64,000 nt of DNA from Anniella stebbinsi (GCA_029215795.1 JARDYH010000004.1:205200017-205264016), one strand, 5' to 3'. Positions 21,207-30,949 are shown, numbered from the stretch's first letter. Notes: a model not told the origin generated them from the letters alone. Program-made: numbers and translations.

Positions 21207-21695
21207 AGTCTTAAAGAGTTTCAGTTCCAGAGGTGTTTCCCCCACACACTTCCTCATTATTGCAGTGTCAATGCTATAGCCCTGTTCAGGCATTCTAGAA
21301 CAGGTGAGGCAGGAGAGTGAGAATGCGCACACAAGGTCTACCCTCTCCCCCATCCCCATCCTCGTCACCCCTCGTGTTGAGGGCAAACATCTGACATGGA
21401 GAGCCTCTTCTGTCCATGGGGGCTCTCTCCGTGGGATGTAGAAGCCTGGGTTCCCTGTTATAACTTTATTGTTATAGGGATTTCCTTGTTTTGAGTTTGT
21501 GGAAAGGTTTGTCCTTAAAGGGCCCCAGTAGAAGAAGAGGGAGGGAGGAGAAGAGGGAGAGAAACAAGAGGGGGGGAGTCAATGGAAGGGAAAACATGGT
21601 GAATAAGAGTTTGCATTCAGATGTTATTTCTGAGCCCTCCTTGCTGAGAACCTCCCCACACAAACCTCCCCACTTTGGAGGTTCACCTTGAACAT
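21207..21695. other. Unassigned sequence, left flank of the split LTR-like repeat
   Basis: No gene or repeat family recognised. Includes a purine-rich GAGGGAGGAGAAGAGGGAGA stretch at about 21537. Confidence 0.35.
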
Positions 21696-21802
21696 TTTTG
21701 GGAATATTGCAACCTCATCTGCAGCTTACAGGCAGTGGGCAGTGTTGCAGTTAGTTCATGGGAATTTGAGCATAGCTGGGACATACTAAAACAAAGGACA
21801 GT

Positions 21803-22405
21803 ACTTGCCCATAGGAAAACCATACTTGCCCATAGAGAAACCATACTTGCCCATAGGGATCCATTGCATAGCACTTGCGCATAGGGATTCATTGCATAGC
21901 ACTTGCCCATAGAGAAACCATACTTGCCCATAGGGATTCATTGGAGAGCACTTTCCCATAGAGAAACCATACATGCCCATAGGGATTCATTGCATTGCAC
22001 TTTCCCATTGAGAAACCATACTTGCCCATAGGGATTCACTGCATTGCACTTTCCCATTGAGAAACCATACTTGCCCATAGGAATTCCTTGGAGAGCACTT
22101 TCCCATAGAGAAACCATACTTGCCCATAGGGATTCACTGCATTGCACTTTCCCATTGAGAAACCATACCTGCCCATAGGGATTCCTTGGAGAGCACTTTC
22201 CCATAGAGAAACCATACTTGCCCATAGGGATTCATTGCATTGCACTTTCCCATAGAGAAACCATACTTGCCCATAGGGATTCACTGCATTGCACTTTCCC
22301 ATTGAGAAACCATACTTGCCCATAGGGATTCATTGGACAGTACTTGCCCATAGGGATTAATTGCATAGCACTTTCCCATTGAGAAACCATACTTGCCCAT
22401 GGGAC
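21803..22405. repeat. 49-bp minisatellite, left arm of foldback element
   Basis: About twelve units. CTTGCCCATA recurs exactly 49 bp apart (for example 22021 and 22070). Each unit has two related halves, CTTGCCCATAGGGATTCATT GCATAGCA and CTTTCCCATTGAGAAACCAT A, so an older half-unit duplication is likely. The outermost units are shorter variants. The minus-strand open frames across it (MGKYGFSMGKC-type peptides) are a consequence of the repeat. Confidence 0.93.
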
Positions 22406-22524
22406 GGTGTAAAAGCCAGAACAGAACAGGCCGGAACGACCCCTTTATCTTAAAAAAAAACCACGCCAAAAACAGTGACATGTGTTAGAAACACTTGAGA
22501 ACAATATTTTAGGACTGAAAACAA

Positions 22525-22705
22525 ACCAAACTCACTACTCACACATTACTTAGTGGGACAGATATAATACGCCACAAAACAGCCACGAAAACCACGTTCG
22601 GATGCCCATTACAGGCCATAGTCCATATTGCGCAAACAGGCCAGAACGGCAACTTTGAAATGAGCCAACCAAACCAAACTCACCACTCACACATTACCTG
22701 TCAAA
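22525..22705. repeat. 149-bp repeat unit, left arm (about 1.2 copies)
   Basis: AACCAAACTCACTACTCACA ... GGCAACTTTGAAATGAGCC AACCAAACCAAACTCACC is the reverse complement of the tandem unit at 24226-24845. The copy number is lower than in the right arm. Confidence 0.8.
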
Positions 22706-23059
22706 CCCAAAAGCATGAACTTTCATAAATTCATAGAAAATACACGCTTGAACCAATTTTCATGAAACTTGGCACAACATGAGTAACTATATTCCATCTG
22801 CAATGTGACCAAGTTTCAAGTTTCTAACTTTTAAAATAAAAACGTTACAGCCGTTTATTCTCCAAGGCAAACTTTTGGAGAAAATGCGCGAAAATTGCAA
22901 TCTGATTTTCCGATTTTCTCCAATTAAAATCGGACAACAAAAATCTTATCGGAAAAATCAGAGCTCCAAGGGACTGCATCGGAATCATTAACTGGATGCC
23001 CGATTTCCTCCGATTTTATTCGGAATCAGACATCGGATCCGATACGATGCACATCCCTA
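22706..23059. mobile_element. Right half of a TAGGGATGTGC hAT-type element inside the foldback loop
   Basis: Ends GGATCCGATACGATGCACAT CCCTA. Internal GTGACCAAGTTTCAAG and CTAACTTTTAAAATA match the right half of 4059-4920 (near 4710-4740). The complementary left end was not found, so it is truncated or was captured as a fragment. Confidence 0.65.
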
Positions 23060-23745
23060 ATGTAAATGGTGAACAGCATAGGGAATAAAATAGAGCCCTG
23101 TGGAACCCCATGGCCTAGGTGCCACGGCACAGAGCAATAATCCCCCAGCACGGCCATCCAAGTAGGAGTGGAACCACTGCAACACAGTGCCTCCAACTCC
23201 TAGCCCAGACAGTCTATCTAGAAGGATACCATGGTCAATGGAACTGAAAGCTGCTGAGAGGCCCAAGAGAATAAACAGGGTCACACTCCCCCTGTCCCTC
23301 TCCTGGCAAAGGTCATCCCACAGGGTGACCAAGACAGTTTCAGTTACAAAACCAGGTTTGAATCCCAATTGAAATGGATCTAGATAATCCGTTTAATTCA
23401 AGAGTGCCTGGAGATGCCCTGCAATCACCCACTCAAGCAACTTGCCCAAGAAGGGGATGTTATCCACCAGCCTATAATTGATACCATCCTCTGGGTCGAG
23501 GTTAGGCTTTTTCAGGAGTGGTCTGATTACCACCTCTTTTAAAGAGGCCGGCACCGCTCCCTCTCTCATGAGAAATTGATAACCTCCTGGATCCAGCTGG
23601 TGATCCCCTCCTTAATTGATTTAATAAGCCATGAAGGGCAAGGGTCAAGCACACAGATGGTCAACCGGACTTTGCCAAGCACCTTGTCCACATCCTCGGG
23701 CCTCAGATATTCGTTGCATTCCAACAAAGAAATCTGGAAAAGGAT
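23060..23745 (-). mobile_element. L2 LINE reverse transcriptase fragment (cargo in foldback loop)
   Basis: The minus strand translates as L2 RT N-terminal and palm regions in order: CPSWLIKSIKEGITSWIQE, LLKKPNLDPEDGINYR, GKLLEWVIAGHLQALL, then FKPGFVTETVLVTLWDDLC, LFILLGLSAAFSSIDHGILL and GVGGTVLQWFHSYLDGRAG (frame 23057-23368 minus). Motif A normally reads D-x3-AF-D; here the first Asp is Gly (LGLSAAFSS) and the last is Ser, so it cannot be catalytic. It stops at GSTGLYFIPYAV, before the YADD motif, at the junction with the CATCCCTA end. It is the only RT-core L2 fragment in the window. Confidence 0.85.
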
Positions 23746-23814
23746 TTGAGGGCTGAAATGTGTTGGAGTTCTTTCACTACATTAAACGTCCTTTTTCTAC
23801 CCCTTTGACCTGGG

Positions 23815-23998
23815 CTTTTTTGGCAGAACATTTATATCCCACCTACCTCCCAGAAATTCATGGTGAACAGAAATGGTATTTAACAATTTTGTAACAGCCT
23901 TGTGGGATAGGTTAGGCTGAGAGAGGTGAATGGCCACAGGTCATTGCAAGATTCATGATGGAATGGGTTCAACCCATCCTAGTCTGATATTTTGAGTG
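23815..23998 (-). mobile_element. Sauria-type tRNA SINE, decayed
   Basis: The minus strand reads GGTGTAGCACTCA (A box region), GGGTTGAACCC (B box region), then CTCTCTCAGCCTAACCTATC CCACAAGGCTGTT and GGTGGGATATAAATG. This is the order of the Sauria SINE seen well preserved at 32616-32852. It lies inside the foldback loop. Confidence 0.7.
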
Positions 23999-24058
23999 CT
24001 ACACCACACCACACCACACCACACCACACCACACCACACCACACCACACCACACCACA
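23999..24058. repeat. (ACACC)n pentanucleotide microsatellite grown from a SINE head
   Basis: About twelve tandem ACACC units. They continue directly from the reversed tRNA head of the adjacent SINE, whose consensus GTGTGGTGTAG contains the seed CTACACCACAC. Confidence 0.9.
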
Positions 24059-24225
24059 ACAATGGGCTTCGGTATGAAACTGTCTTTGCAGATCTTCGTT
24101 CTGGATTCGGTTAAAGTTTGTTAGCTCTTCCATTTAGAACACTGGAAGTGGTTTGGTCGATTGTCTTCACTCACACAGAACTTGACATCCTGGGCTATTT
24201 CTCAAATGAGTTTCTACCTCACTTT

Positions 24226-24845
24226 GCTCACCCATGATCTGCTTTTTCAGGTTATTTTGCACAATATGAACCACGGCCCGGAACGAGCATTGGAACGTGG
24301 ATTTTGTGGCTGTTTCCTGGCTTATTCTATCTCTCCCACCAAGTAATGTGTGAGCAGTGAGTTTGGTTGAGTTGGCTCACTTGGAAGCTGCCGTTCCAGC
24401 CTGTTTTGCACAATATGGACTATGACCTGGAACGGGCACCGGAATGTGGCTTTCGTGGCTGTTTTGTGGCATATTCTATCTGCCCCACCTAGTAATGTGT
24501 GAGTAGTGATTTTGGTTTGGTTGGCTGACTTCAAAGTTGCCATTCCGGCCTGTTCTGCGCAATATGAATTAAGGCCCGGAACGGGCATCGGAACGTGGTT
24601 TTCGTGGCTGTTTTGTGGCGTATTGTATCTGTCCCACTTAATAATGTGTGAGTGGTGAGTTTGGTTGAGTTGGCTCATTTCGAAGCTGCCGTTCCGGCCT
24701 GTTTGCGCAATATGGACTATGGCCCGGAATGAGCACCGGAACGTGGTTTTCGTGGCTGTTTTGTGCCGTATTGTATCTATCCCACCTAGTAATGTGTGAT
24801 GGTTGAGTTTGGTTGGTTTCAGTCATTCAGAAGTGGCCGTTCCGG
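24226..24845. repeat. 149-bp tandem repeat, right arm of foldback element
   Basis: About four units. GTTGGCT anchors lie near 24373, 24522 and 24671, a spacing of 149 bp. Units contain GTTCCGGCCTGTT, GCGCAATATGGACTATGGCC, GGAACGTGGTTTTCGTGGCT and AATGTGTGAGTGGTGAG. CCGGAACG-type motifs keep CpGs. Confidence 0.88.
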
Positions 24846-25026
24846 GCCATTAATTCTGTTCCGGATATTGTTCTGGAAGTTATGGGGTTAATAATAATAT
24901 AATATTGTAATGGTTTCAGTCCTAAAATATTGTTCTCAAGTGTTTCTAACACATGCCACTGTTTTTGGTGTGGTTTTTTTAATATAAAGGGGTCATTCCG
25001 GCCTGTTCCGTTCCGGCTTTTACACC

Positions 25027-25710
25027 ATCCCATGGGCAAGTATGGTTTCTCAATGGGAAGTGCTATGCAATGAATCCCTATGGGCAAGTATGGTTTCTCT
25101 ATGGGCAAGTGCTACGCAATGACTCCCTATGGGCAAGTGCTGTCCAATGAATCCCTATGGGCAAATATGGTTTCTCAATAGGAAAGTGCTATGCAATGAA
25201 TCCCTATGGGCAAGTATGGTTTCTCAATGGGAAAGTGAAATGCAGTGAATCCCTATGGGCAAGTGCTGTCCAATGAATCCCTATGGGCAAGTATGGTTTC
25301 TCTATGGGCAAGTGCTATGCAATGAATCCCTATGGGCAAGTGCTGTCCAATGAATCCCTATGGGCAAATATGGTTTCTCAATGGGAAAGTGCTATGCAAT
25401 GAATCCCTATGGGCAAGTATGGTTTCTCAATGGGAAAGTGAAATGCAGTGAATCCCTATGGGCAAGTGCTGTCCAATGAATCCCTATGGGCAAGTATGGT
25501 TTCTCTATGGGCAAGTGCTATGCAATGAATCCCTATGGGCAAGTGCTGTCCAATGAATCCCTATGGGCAAGTATGGTTTCTCTATGGGCAAGTGCTATGC
25601 AATGAATCCCTATGGGCAAGTACTATGCAATGAATCCCTATGGGCAAGTGCTATGCAATGGATCCCTATGGGCAAGTATGGTTTTCCTATGGGCAAGTAC
25701 TGTCCTTTGT
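25027..25710. repeat. 49-bp minisatellite, right arm of foldback element
   Basis: About fourteen units, the reverse complement of the left-arm minisatellite (GGCAAGTATGGTTTCTCAAT GGGAAAGTGC, CAATGAATCCCTATGGGCAA). The outermost stretch CTATGGGCAAGTATGGTTTT CCTATGGGCAAGTACTGTCC mirrors the left end almost base for base. Confidence 0.93.
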
Positions 25711-26174
25711 TTTAGTAGGTCCCAGCATAGCTAGCCTTAGGATAGTGATAGTCTACTATTTAGTTTCCTGCTCCTCCCCTTCCTTTCCCTCTTCTCCGAC
25801 CTTCTCCATTGCTGGAAGCATATCTGTTTGCTTTCTCCCCGCTGGTGTTATAGAACAAAGAACTTTGTCTGATACTATATGCTGTACCTGCATCTTACAT
25901 GCAAGAAACTGTGAGTAAGCCATTTCCCCCTTTCTTCACTAAAAAGAGTCTGGTCTTTTTTTTTTAGCCTTCTGTGTGCATGTGGGACTGGTAAATGCTC
26001 ATTCTGTTCGGCCTTTTGCTTTTCTCTGCTTACTGCCTTTTTAACAGGAGGCAGCAACACCAAATAATCCCATCAAGCAGGAGGGTGACAAGAACAGTGA
26101 TGGAGGGAGGGGCGGAGCTTGCACTCTCATTCTCCCTCTCTGCATGTTGTTGAAAGCTTAAGTTTTAAAATGAC

Positions 26175-26495
26175 TGACTAGGGCAAATGTGGTTATCACT
26201 TATGTATCGCCAGTGAAGAGGACAAGAGAGGAAACATACTTGCAAAACATCGGCACATGCTAATCAATATGGAGAGATGCAAACTTAGGCATAAGTACCA
26301 TAATTCTAATAGAAATACATCACCATCGTGAGGAAGACTGTGGCCAGGTAACCTGTGTGATGGTTCAGTCTGCAGACCAGGTGCTCACTATTGATGCACA
26401 ACTTCAAGGCCATTGCTCTTCCTTGGATTGAAACCATCTTTGGATTGGACAACCCTTCAAATAGAGCATTTCCCTCTGTGAAGCAGGGCACATGG
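26175..26495 (+). mobile_element. Decayed interspersed repeat related to 52532-52905
   Basis: GAAGACTGTGGCCAGGTAAC, TGGTTCAGTCTGCAGACCAG and AACCCTTCAAATAGAGCATT have clear counterparts at 52695-52880. Minus-strand copies occur at 42415-42600 and 43388-43735. Internal text also overlaps the TAGGGTGACC element 12621-12824, so this is probably a longer member of that group. Confidence 0.55.
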
Positions 26496-26559
26496 CTTCT
26501 TTATGTGTATATGTCTTTTAAATCAGTGCAACTGCCTAAAACCTTAAGGCTATCAAGAT

Positions 26560-26672
26560 GATTAAGGCTACGATCCGATGTGCACATACCTGTGTAAATG
26601 AACTGAATGGGACTTGCTTTTGAGTAAATGGCCTTATAGGCCCCTTCCAACTCTACTATTCTATGATCCATA
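26560..26672 (+). mobile_element. CR1 3' end next to a MITE fragment
   Basis: ATGGCCTTATAGGCCCCTTC CAACTCTACTATTCTATGAT (about 26627-26667) is the CR1 3' terminus with its ATTCTATGAT tail. Just upstream, CTGTGTAAATGAACTGAATG GGACTTG resembles the 45902-46023 MITE family. Confidence 0.6.
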
Positions 26673-27059
26673 TAAGATTGTTCTGCAGGTACCATTGTAT
26701 TGAGACATTATCATCCAATTGTAGAAGAGTCAATATATAGTGGAAAATAATTAAACTAATATATAGCAAATAAAACAATTTAAAAATGCAGCATTTTCTA
26801 ATAGAAAGGAGTTCGCTTTTATTTTTTTAGGACTATAGATTATTTGGTCTGTTTCTTTATGTCAGTAAAACACTTTTCCTGTTCTGAAAAACTCAGCTTG
26901 CGATGTTCCCAAAAATTGCAGAATACAAGAATTGTGAAGCTGCAAGCAACTTAAAGGTTGAGATTTGTGTCAGTAACTAATTCCTGTACTGCCACACTTC
27001 CTTGTAGAATCTAGTACATTAATCTGTTCCATCAAGATAGCGTTGTGTTGCAAGCTGTT
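26673..27059. other. Unassigned sequence
   Basis: No gene or repeat recognised. Confidence 0.35.
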
Positions 27060-28125
27060 GATTACAAAAGCTTCACCATGCCCATTACATTTACACTGTT
27101 GGTGAAAAATGTGGCAGCTACGCCGGTAACTGGAGCATGGTATCCGAACCATATTACACCTGTTCTGAAAGGCCTGCACTGGTTGCCAATTGCTTTCTCG
27201 GCTCAATTCAACGTATTGGACTTAACTAGTGCTGTGCCCAAAAATTTAATTATTCTGTTTTTGGCATTTTGTGGGAGGCGGGGGAGCGATGAAAACTCTG
27301 GCAAAAGAGGTTGGGGAGGTGAGAATATTGGAGAATTTTCTCCTTGGGGAGGGAAACATACCTTTTGTAGTATAGTCAGTTGTTGAGGGGGTCTTCTTCC
27401 TTTCTATTTTTTTTTTTAACAAACACCCCCGGCACTTGCAGAAGCCCAGGAGTTCTTCCTGAATGCCTTTTGGAGAGGGAGAGGTGAAATGGTCTCCAAT
27501 AGCCATTCAGGAAGAACTGCTGGGCTCCTTCAAGTTCTCTGTGTGTGTGTGTGTTTTATAAAACAACAACAACTAGAAAGAAGATCCCCACAATAGCTGG
27601 CTACACTATAAAAAGGTACGTGGAAATGCTGTCCCCCTCCCCAAAGAGAAAATTCTCTGAAATTCCGCCTCTCCCTGCAAAAGAGGCAGGAAAAGATGCC
27701 TCTTTCGCAGGGAGTGAAAAAGTCCCCAAAACAGGGGTCAGGATTCAGCACAGTACTAGTGTTGAACCATAAAGCCCTAAATGGCTTAGGGCCTGCCTAT
27801 GTAAGCCCCCCCCCCCCCCCCGGTCTCAATATGAACATGCCCAAGTACTAAGATTTACAAGAGAGGCCCTTTTGAGGGCACCATTACCTGTATAGACCCG
27901 TTTGTTGGGCTCACGTGAAATATCTTTCTCCTTTGTTGCCCCCAAACTATGGAATGTGCTCCCCCAAGAAGTACAATTGGTCCTCACTCTCTTGGCCTTT
28001 AGAAAGGGTGTAAAGATGCATCTTTTCCTTTTATCCTTTTAAAATACGTAGTTTTTTTAAATATTGTAATGTTTTAATGTTCTTGTTTTTATCATTTTAG
28101 CAGATAAAAGTGGCTAATAATAATA
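27060..28125 (+). mobile_element. L2 LINE fragment split by a palindromic element
   Basis: The left part, to about 27226, encodes HITPVLKGLHWLPIAFSAQF (frame 27045-27386). The right part, from about 27768, resumes with AAAGCCCTAAATGGCTTAGG, then TTTGTTGCCCCCAAACTATG GAATGTGCTCC (APKLWNVLP) and the type-specific 3' UTR to about 28125. The break falls inside the VLDL(T)-x-KAL codons, so the element at 27227-27758 entered an existing L2 copy. Confidence 0.82.
27227..27758. mobile_element. Palindromic TAGTGCTGTGC hAT-like element inserted in L2
   Basis: Ends TAGTGCTGTGCCC and TTCAGCACAGTACTA are inverted copies. Mirrored internal blocks include GAGAATTTTCTCCTTGGGGA GGG against CCCCTCCCCAAAGAGAAAAT TCTC. 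The flanks GACTTAAC and TGTTGAAC agree at only four of eight positions, so a target duplication is possible but not clear. (GT)n at 27539-27552. Confidence 0.72.
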
Positions 28126-28318
28126 ATGCCCAAGAGGAAAAATGTAAATGTTCAACATCATAACCAGAAAGAACTTTACAAGATGGCCGAATATATTGAG
28201 ATTCTCCCTACTAATGAGGATTTCATGACATGTTAAATAACTGACTTTCCTAGAGTCCATTAGCATGTCTTTCACATATATCTCCACAAAGGAAATGACA
28301 TGTCATTATTATGATTTG
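28126..28318. other. Unassigned sequence
   Basis: Nothing recognised. Confidence 0.3.
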
Positions 28319-28500
28319 AAGAAGAGCCTGCTGGATCATACCAAAGGCTTGTCTCGTTGAGCATCTTGCTATAGCTCTCTCCTGCTCTTGTTGATACCAG
28401 AGGAAATATATAACTAGTAGGCTCTTGACTAGTAAATCTATAACTCTTGGCTACTAGGCATTAAAAGCTTCATCCTCCATGAATTTGTCTAATCTCCCTA
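28319..28500 (+). mobile_element. SINE-like repeat, decayed second copy
   Basis: GAAGAAGAGCCTGCTGGATC ATACCAAAGGC and CATGAATTTGTCTAATCTCC share the start and layout of 12332-12560. Confidence 0.45.
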
Positions 28501-29340
28501 AATTGATGACCATTGCCCCATCTGTGCCAGGGGTGCACAACCTTTTTGGCCCCCACGGCCACAGGTAATGCTGGTTGGGGTGCTGCATGCACAAATGCAC
28601 ATGCAGACACACACTCACAGATGAATGTATGAAGGCTCAAAGGGGACAATACGTGTGATCCAACTTTACCCCTCTCCACATGTTAACTCAATGTGAAAAG
28701 GACAGGAATGTTTCAATATCAATGCTCATCTATTAGTCCATGTTCTGGTCTACACACGTACCTGCTGGTTTAGGAAAGGAGAATAGCGAGAGAATGAAAC
28801 TCCAATTACCCTCCCCCACTTGCATAACTTCATCTGGCACATGTGGATACGGCCTCTGGGAATATCTAATGAGTTGGTTTTGGAACATCTTTAAACGTCT
28901 AGCGACTTGTTTTGATTAAAAGCCAAACTGTATAATCATAAAAACTCTTTGAACTAAACTGAGGGGTGTGCATGCGTATGTCCATCTATCTGACATCTCT
29001 ATCTAAATTAGGGCTAGAACCTCAAATTCAGTCATTGTTGAGTTCCAATCCAGTCCTGGTGTTCCTCCGATGACCATGCAGATGCTCCCTCCATGGGAAT
29101 AAAAATGGTGGTTCTCTAAAGTGTGCTGTTTATCGCTCTCCCCATCATAGGCACACATCTTCAATTCCTTCCACCTCCCCACTCCATGAAGTTGCAGTTG
29201 CTCCCTCCCCAGCTGGCGGGGGGAGCATCTGCAAGGGAAAAGAGGTGGGGGAAAGAAAGGTTAAACACCTCCAAGTCTGTTCCCTATATAACATTGACAA
29301 AGGCAAGTTTGGGAATACACAACAATAGATAGTTCTGCCC
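28501..29340. other. Unassigned sequence
   Basis: No gene or repeat assigned. GCCAGGGGTGCACAACCTTT TTGG at about 28527 resembles a transposon terminus but has no partner. Confidence 0.35.
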
Positions 29341-29344
29341 AGTA

Positions 29345-29455
29345 GGGAACATGTAGCTCTCCAGATGTTGTTGGACTGCAACTCCCATCAGCCCTAGCCA
29401 GCATAGCCAATGGGAGTTGCAGTCCAGTGACACCTGGAAGGCCAGATGTCCCAAA
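29345..29455. mobile_element. Palindromic MITE, 'aactcccatc' family
   Basis: CTCCAGATGTTGTTGGACTG CAACTCCCATCAGCCC and CAATGGGAGTTGCAGTCCAG are the two arms. One of the cleaner copies. Confidence 0.78.
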
Positions 29456-29683
29456 TCCATTTGCCCTTTCTGTCACCTGGCACCTCTTGAGTTAGTAAAC
29501 GGCAGTGCCTCCTTTTGACCAGCTGCCTTAGTGGCGCTGAAGAGCACGGGATAACAGAACAGCAGCTCCCTCTGCTGGCAAGCCATCAGAATGTGGCACA
29601 GAGAGCGAGGGACATCTGGCTGCCATGGTCACTTCTTTCACAGTCCTTGGGCCGTTATTGAGAGATGCACTATTTGGGTGCAA

Positions 29684-29686
29684 TTG

Positions 29687-29737
<51 letters not shown>

Positions 29738-30312
29738 GCCCGCCTCTCCCTTCGGATCGAGGCGGGGAACAGCAACAATATAAAACACAGAAATCACAAC
29801 AGTTAAAATCTTAAAAGCAAGAGAAAAATACAACATTAAAAACATCTTAAAATTCATCTGGATAGGCCTGTCAGAAGAGGACAGTCTTCATGCCTCTCTT
29901 GAATTCATGAAGACTGTCAATTTGTCTAACCTCCTCCGACAGACCATTCCATAGTCTGGGAGCGATGGAAGAAAAGGTCCTCTGGGTAACACCCGCCAGC
30001 CTAGTTCTGGCTGGCTTGAGTAAATTCTTCCCAGAGGACCTAAGTGTGCGGGGCGGATTGTACAGGAAAAGGCAATCCCGCAGGTACCCTGGACCCAAAC
30101 CATGTAGGGCTTTAAAGGTAATAACCAACACTTTATACTTCGCCCGGAAACTGACTGGCAGCCAATGAAGTGATTTTAAAACTGGTGTAATGTGGTCACC
30201 CCTAGATGTACTGGTGACCAATCTGGCTGCCATATTTTGAACAAGTTGAAGTTTCCAGACTAGGCACAAAGGTAGCCCTACGTACAGCGCATTGCAGAAG
30301 TCAAGCCTAGAA
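29684..30312 (-). mobile_element. L2 LINE, 5'-truncated, type-B 3' UTR with (AAT)n tail
   Basis: The minus-strand frame 29871-30269 encodes KLQLVQNMAARLVTSTSRGD, SLHWLPVSFRAKYKVLVITF and APRLWNGLSEEVRQID. The 3' UTR has the type-B motif (on plus: GCCCGCCTCTCCCTTCGGAT CGAGGCGGGG) and ends in about 18 AAT units at 29684-29738. The remaining ORF text is almost free of disruptions, so it is one of the younger copies. Confidence 0.92.
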
Positions 30313-30858
30313 ATGAATCAAATGGGCCTTTCATTAACAAAAGCTGCTTGGTTGGCCTAGCCAAGTAGGGCATGTGGGCTTTCCTAGGAAAACAAAGAGC
30401 TGCCGTTATATATGACATTTCAAAAACTTCCATCCTATTTGTGGGTAGAGAAATTGGGGGGACAATTTCACCGAATTTGTTCAGGCGGAGGAGAAATTCT
30501 TCAACAATTTCTCACAGGCATCTCTACTGGTGAGGGTTGTAGATAAAGATTTAACCACAGTGATTAAGGCTTTTTGCCTTAGTCACCATGGTTAAAGCCA
30601 TGGTTTAAGGTGTCTTCTGAACAGGGCCACCTTGGATGCACACAAAATCTATGAGTTTATGTGCATCCATAACATAAAGGGTGGGTAGGTTGGGGTAGCC
30701 ATCCGTGAACTGAAAGCTGTGAAACACATGCAAAATCTGCAAATAAAAACAGAAGAATGGAGGATTCCTAATGCACTAGTTCCACTTCAGAAACAAGACA
30801 AAACAAAAGTGTTTTCACATGATATAAAATCTGTTTACATAATAAACACATAAACAGG

Positions 30859-30902
<44 letters not shown>

Positions 30903-30949
30903 CTAAACACTTTTTACAACCAACAATAAGAAAGTTAAAAACCTGCCAA
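30313..30949. other. Unassigned sequence with (CA)n at 30860-30901
   Basis: The dinucleotide run (about 20 CA units) is the only clear feature. Surrounding text such as CAATTTCACCGAATTTG near 30462 resembles AT-rich decayed foldbacks. Confidence 0.4.

Larger units (their letters stand above)
21778..25723. mobile_element. Large foldback (FB-like) element with minisatellite arms and 9-bp target duplication
   Basis: Begins GGGACATACTAAAACAAAGG and ends CCTTTGTTTTAGTAGGTCCC. Perfect 9-bp direct repeats AGCATAGCT flank it (21769-21777 and 25724-25732). The long inverted arms contain, from outside inward, 49-bp tandem repeats (left 21803-22405, right 25027-25710), a single-copy stretch (GGTGTAAAAGCC ... 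CAAGTGTTTCTAACACATG) and a 149-bp repeat (one-plus unit on the left at 22525-22705, about four on the right at 24226-24845). The loop holds a TAGGGATGTGC-type half element, an L2 RT fragment and a Sauria-type SINE. Tandem-repeat arms, 9-bp duplication and GGG/CCC ends resemble Drosophila Foldback elements (MULE-related); that comparison is inference. No transposase frame is seen. Confidence 0.85.
21696..26045 (+). mobile_element. LTR-like repeat split by the foldback element
   Basis: The left part is 21696-21777 (TTTTGGGAATATTGCAACCT, GCAGTGTTGCAGTTAG). The right part is 25733-26045 (AGCCTTAGGATAGTG, TTTCCTGCTCCTCCCCTTCC, TGTGCATGTGGGACTGGTAA, ACTGCCTTTTTAAC). Joined, the two parts total about 395 bp and align in order with the uninterrupted copy on the minus strand at 2353-2766. 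That copy reads through the insertion point with a single GGCATAGCC where this locus has AGCATAGCT on each side of the insertion. Confidence 0.82.

Noticed and set aside
21803..22405. CRISPR-like array of regularly spaced repeats
   Set aside because: Units are contiguous with no unique spacers, the organism is a vertebrate, and the same array is inverted at 25027-25710 as part of a transposon.
21683..22481. Series of minus-strand open frames encoding repeated MGKYGFSMGKC-type peptides
   Set aside because: They follow the 49-bp minisatellite exactly, occur in several phases, and have no codon or domain signature of a protein. The repeat explains them.
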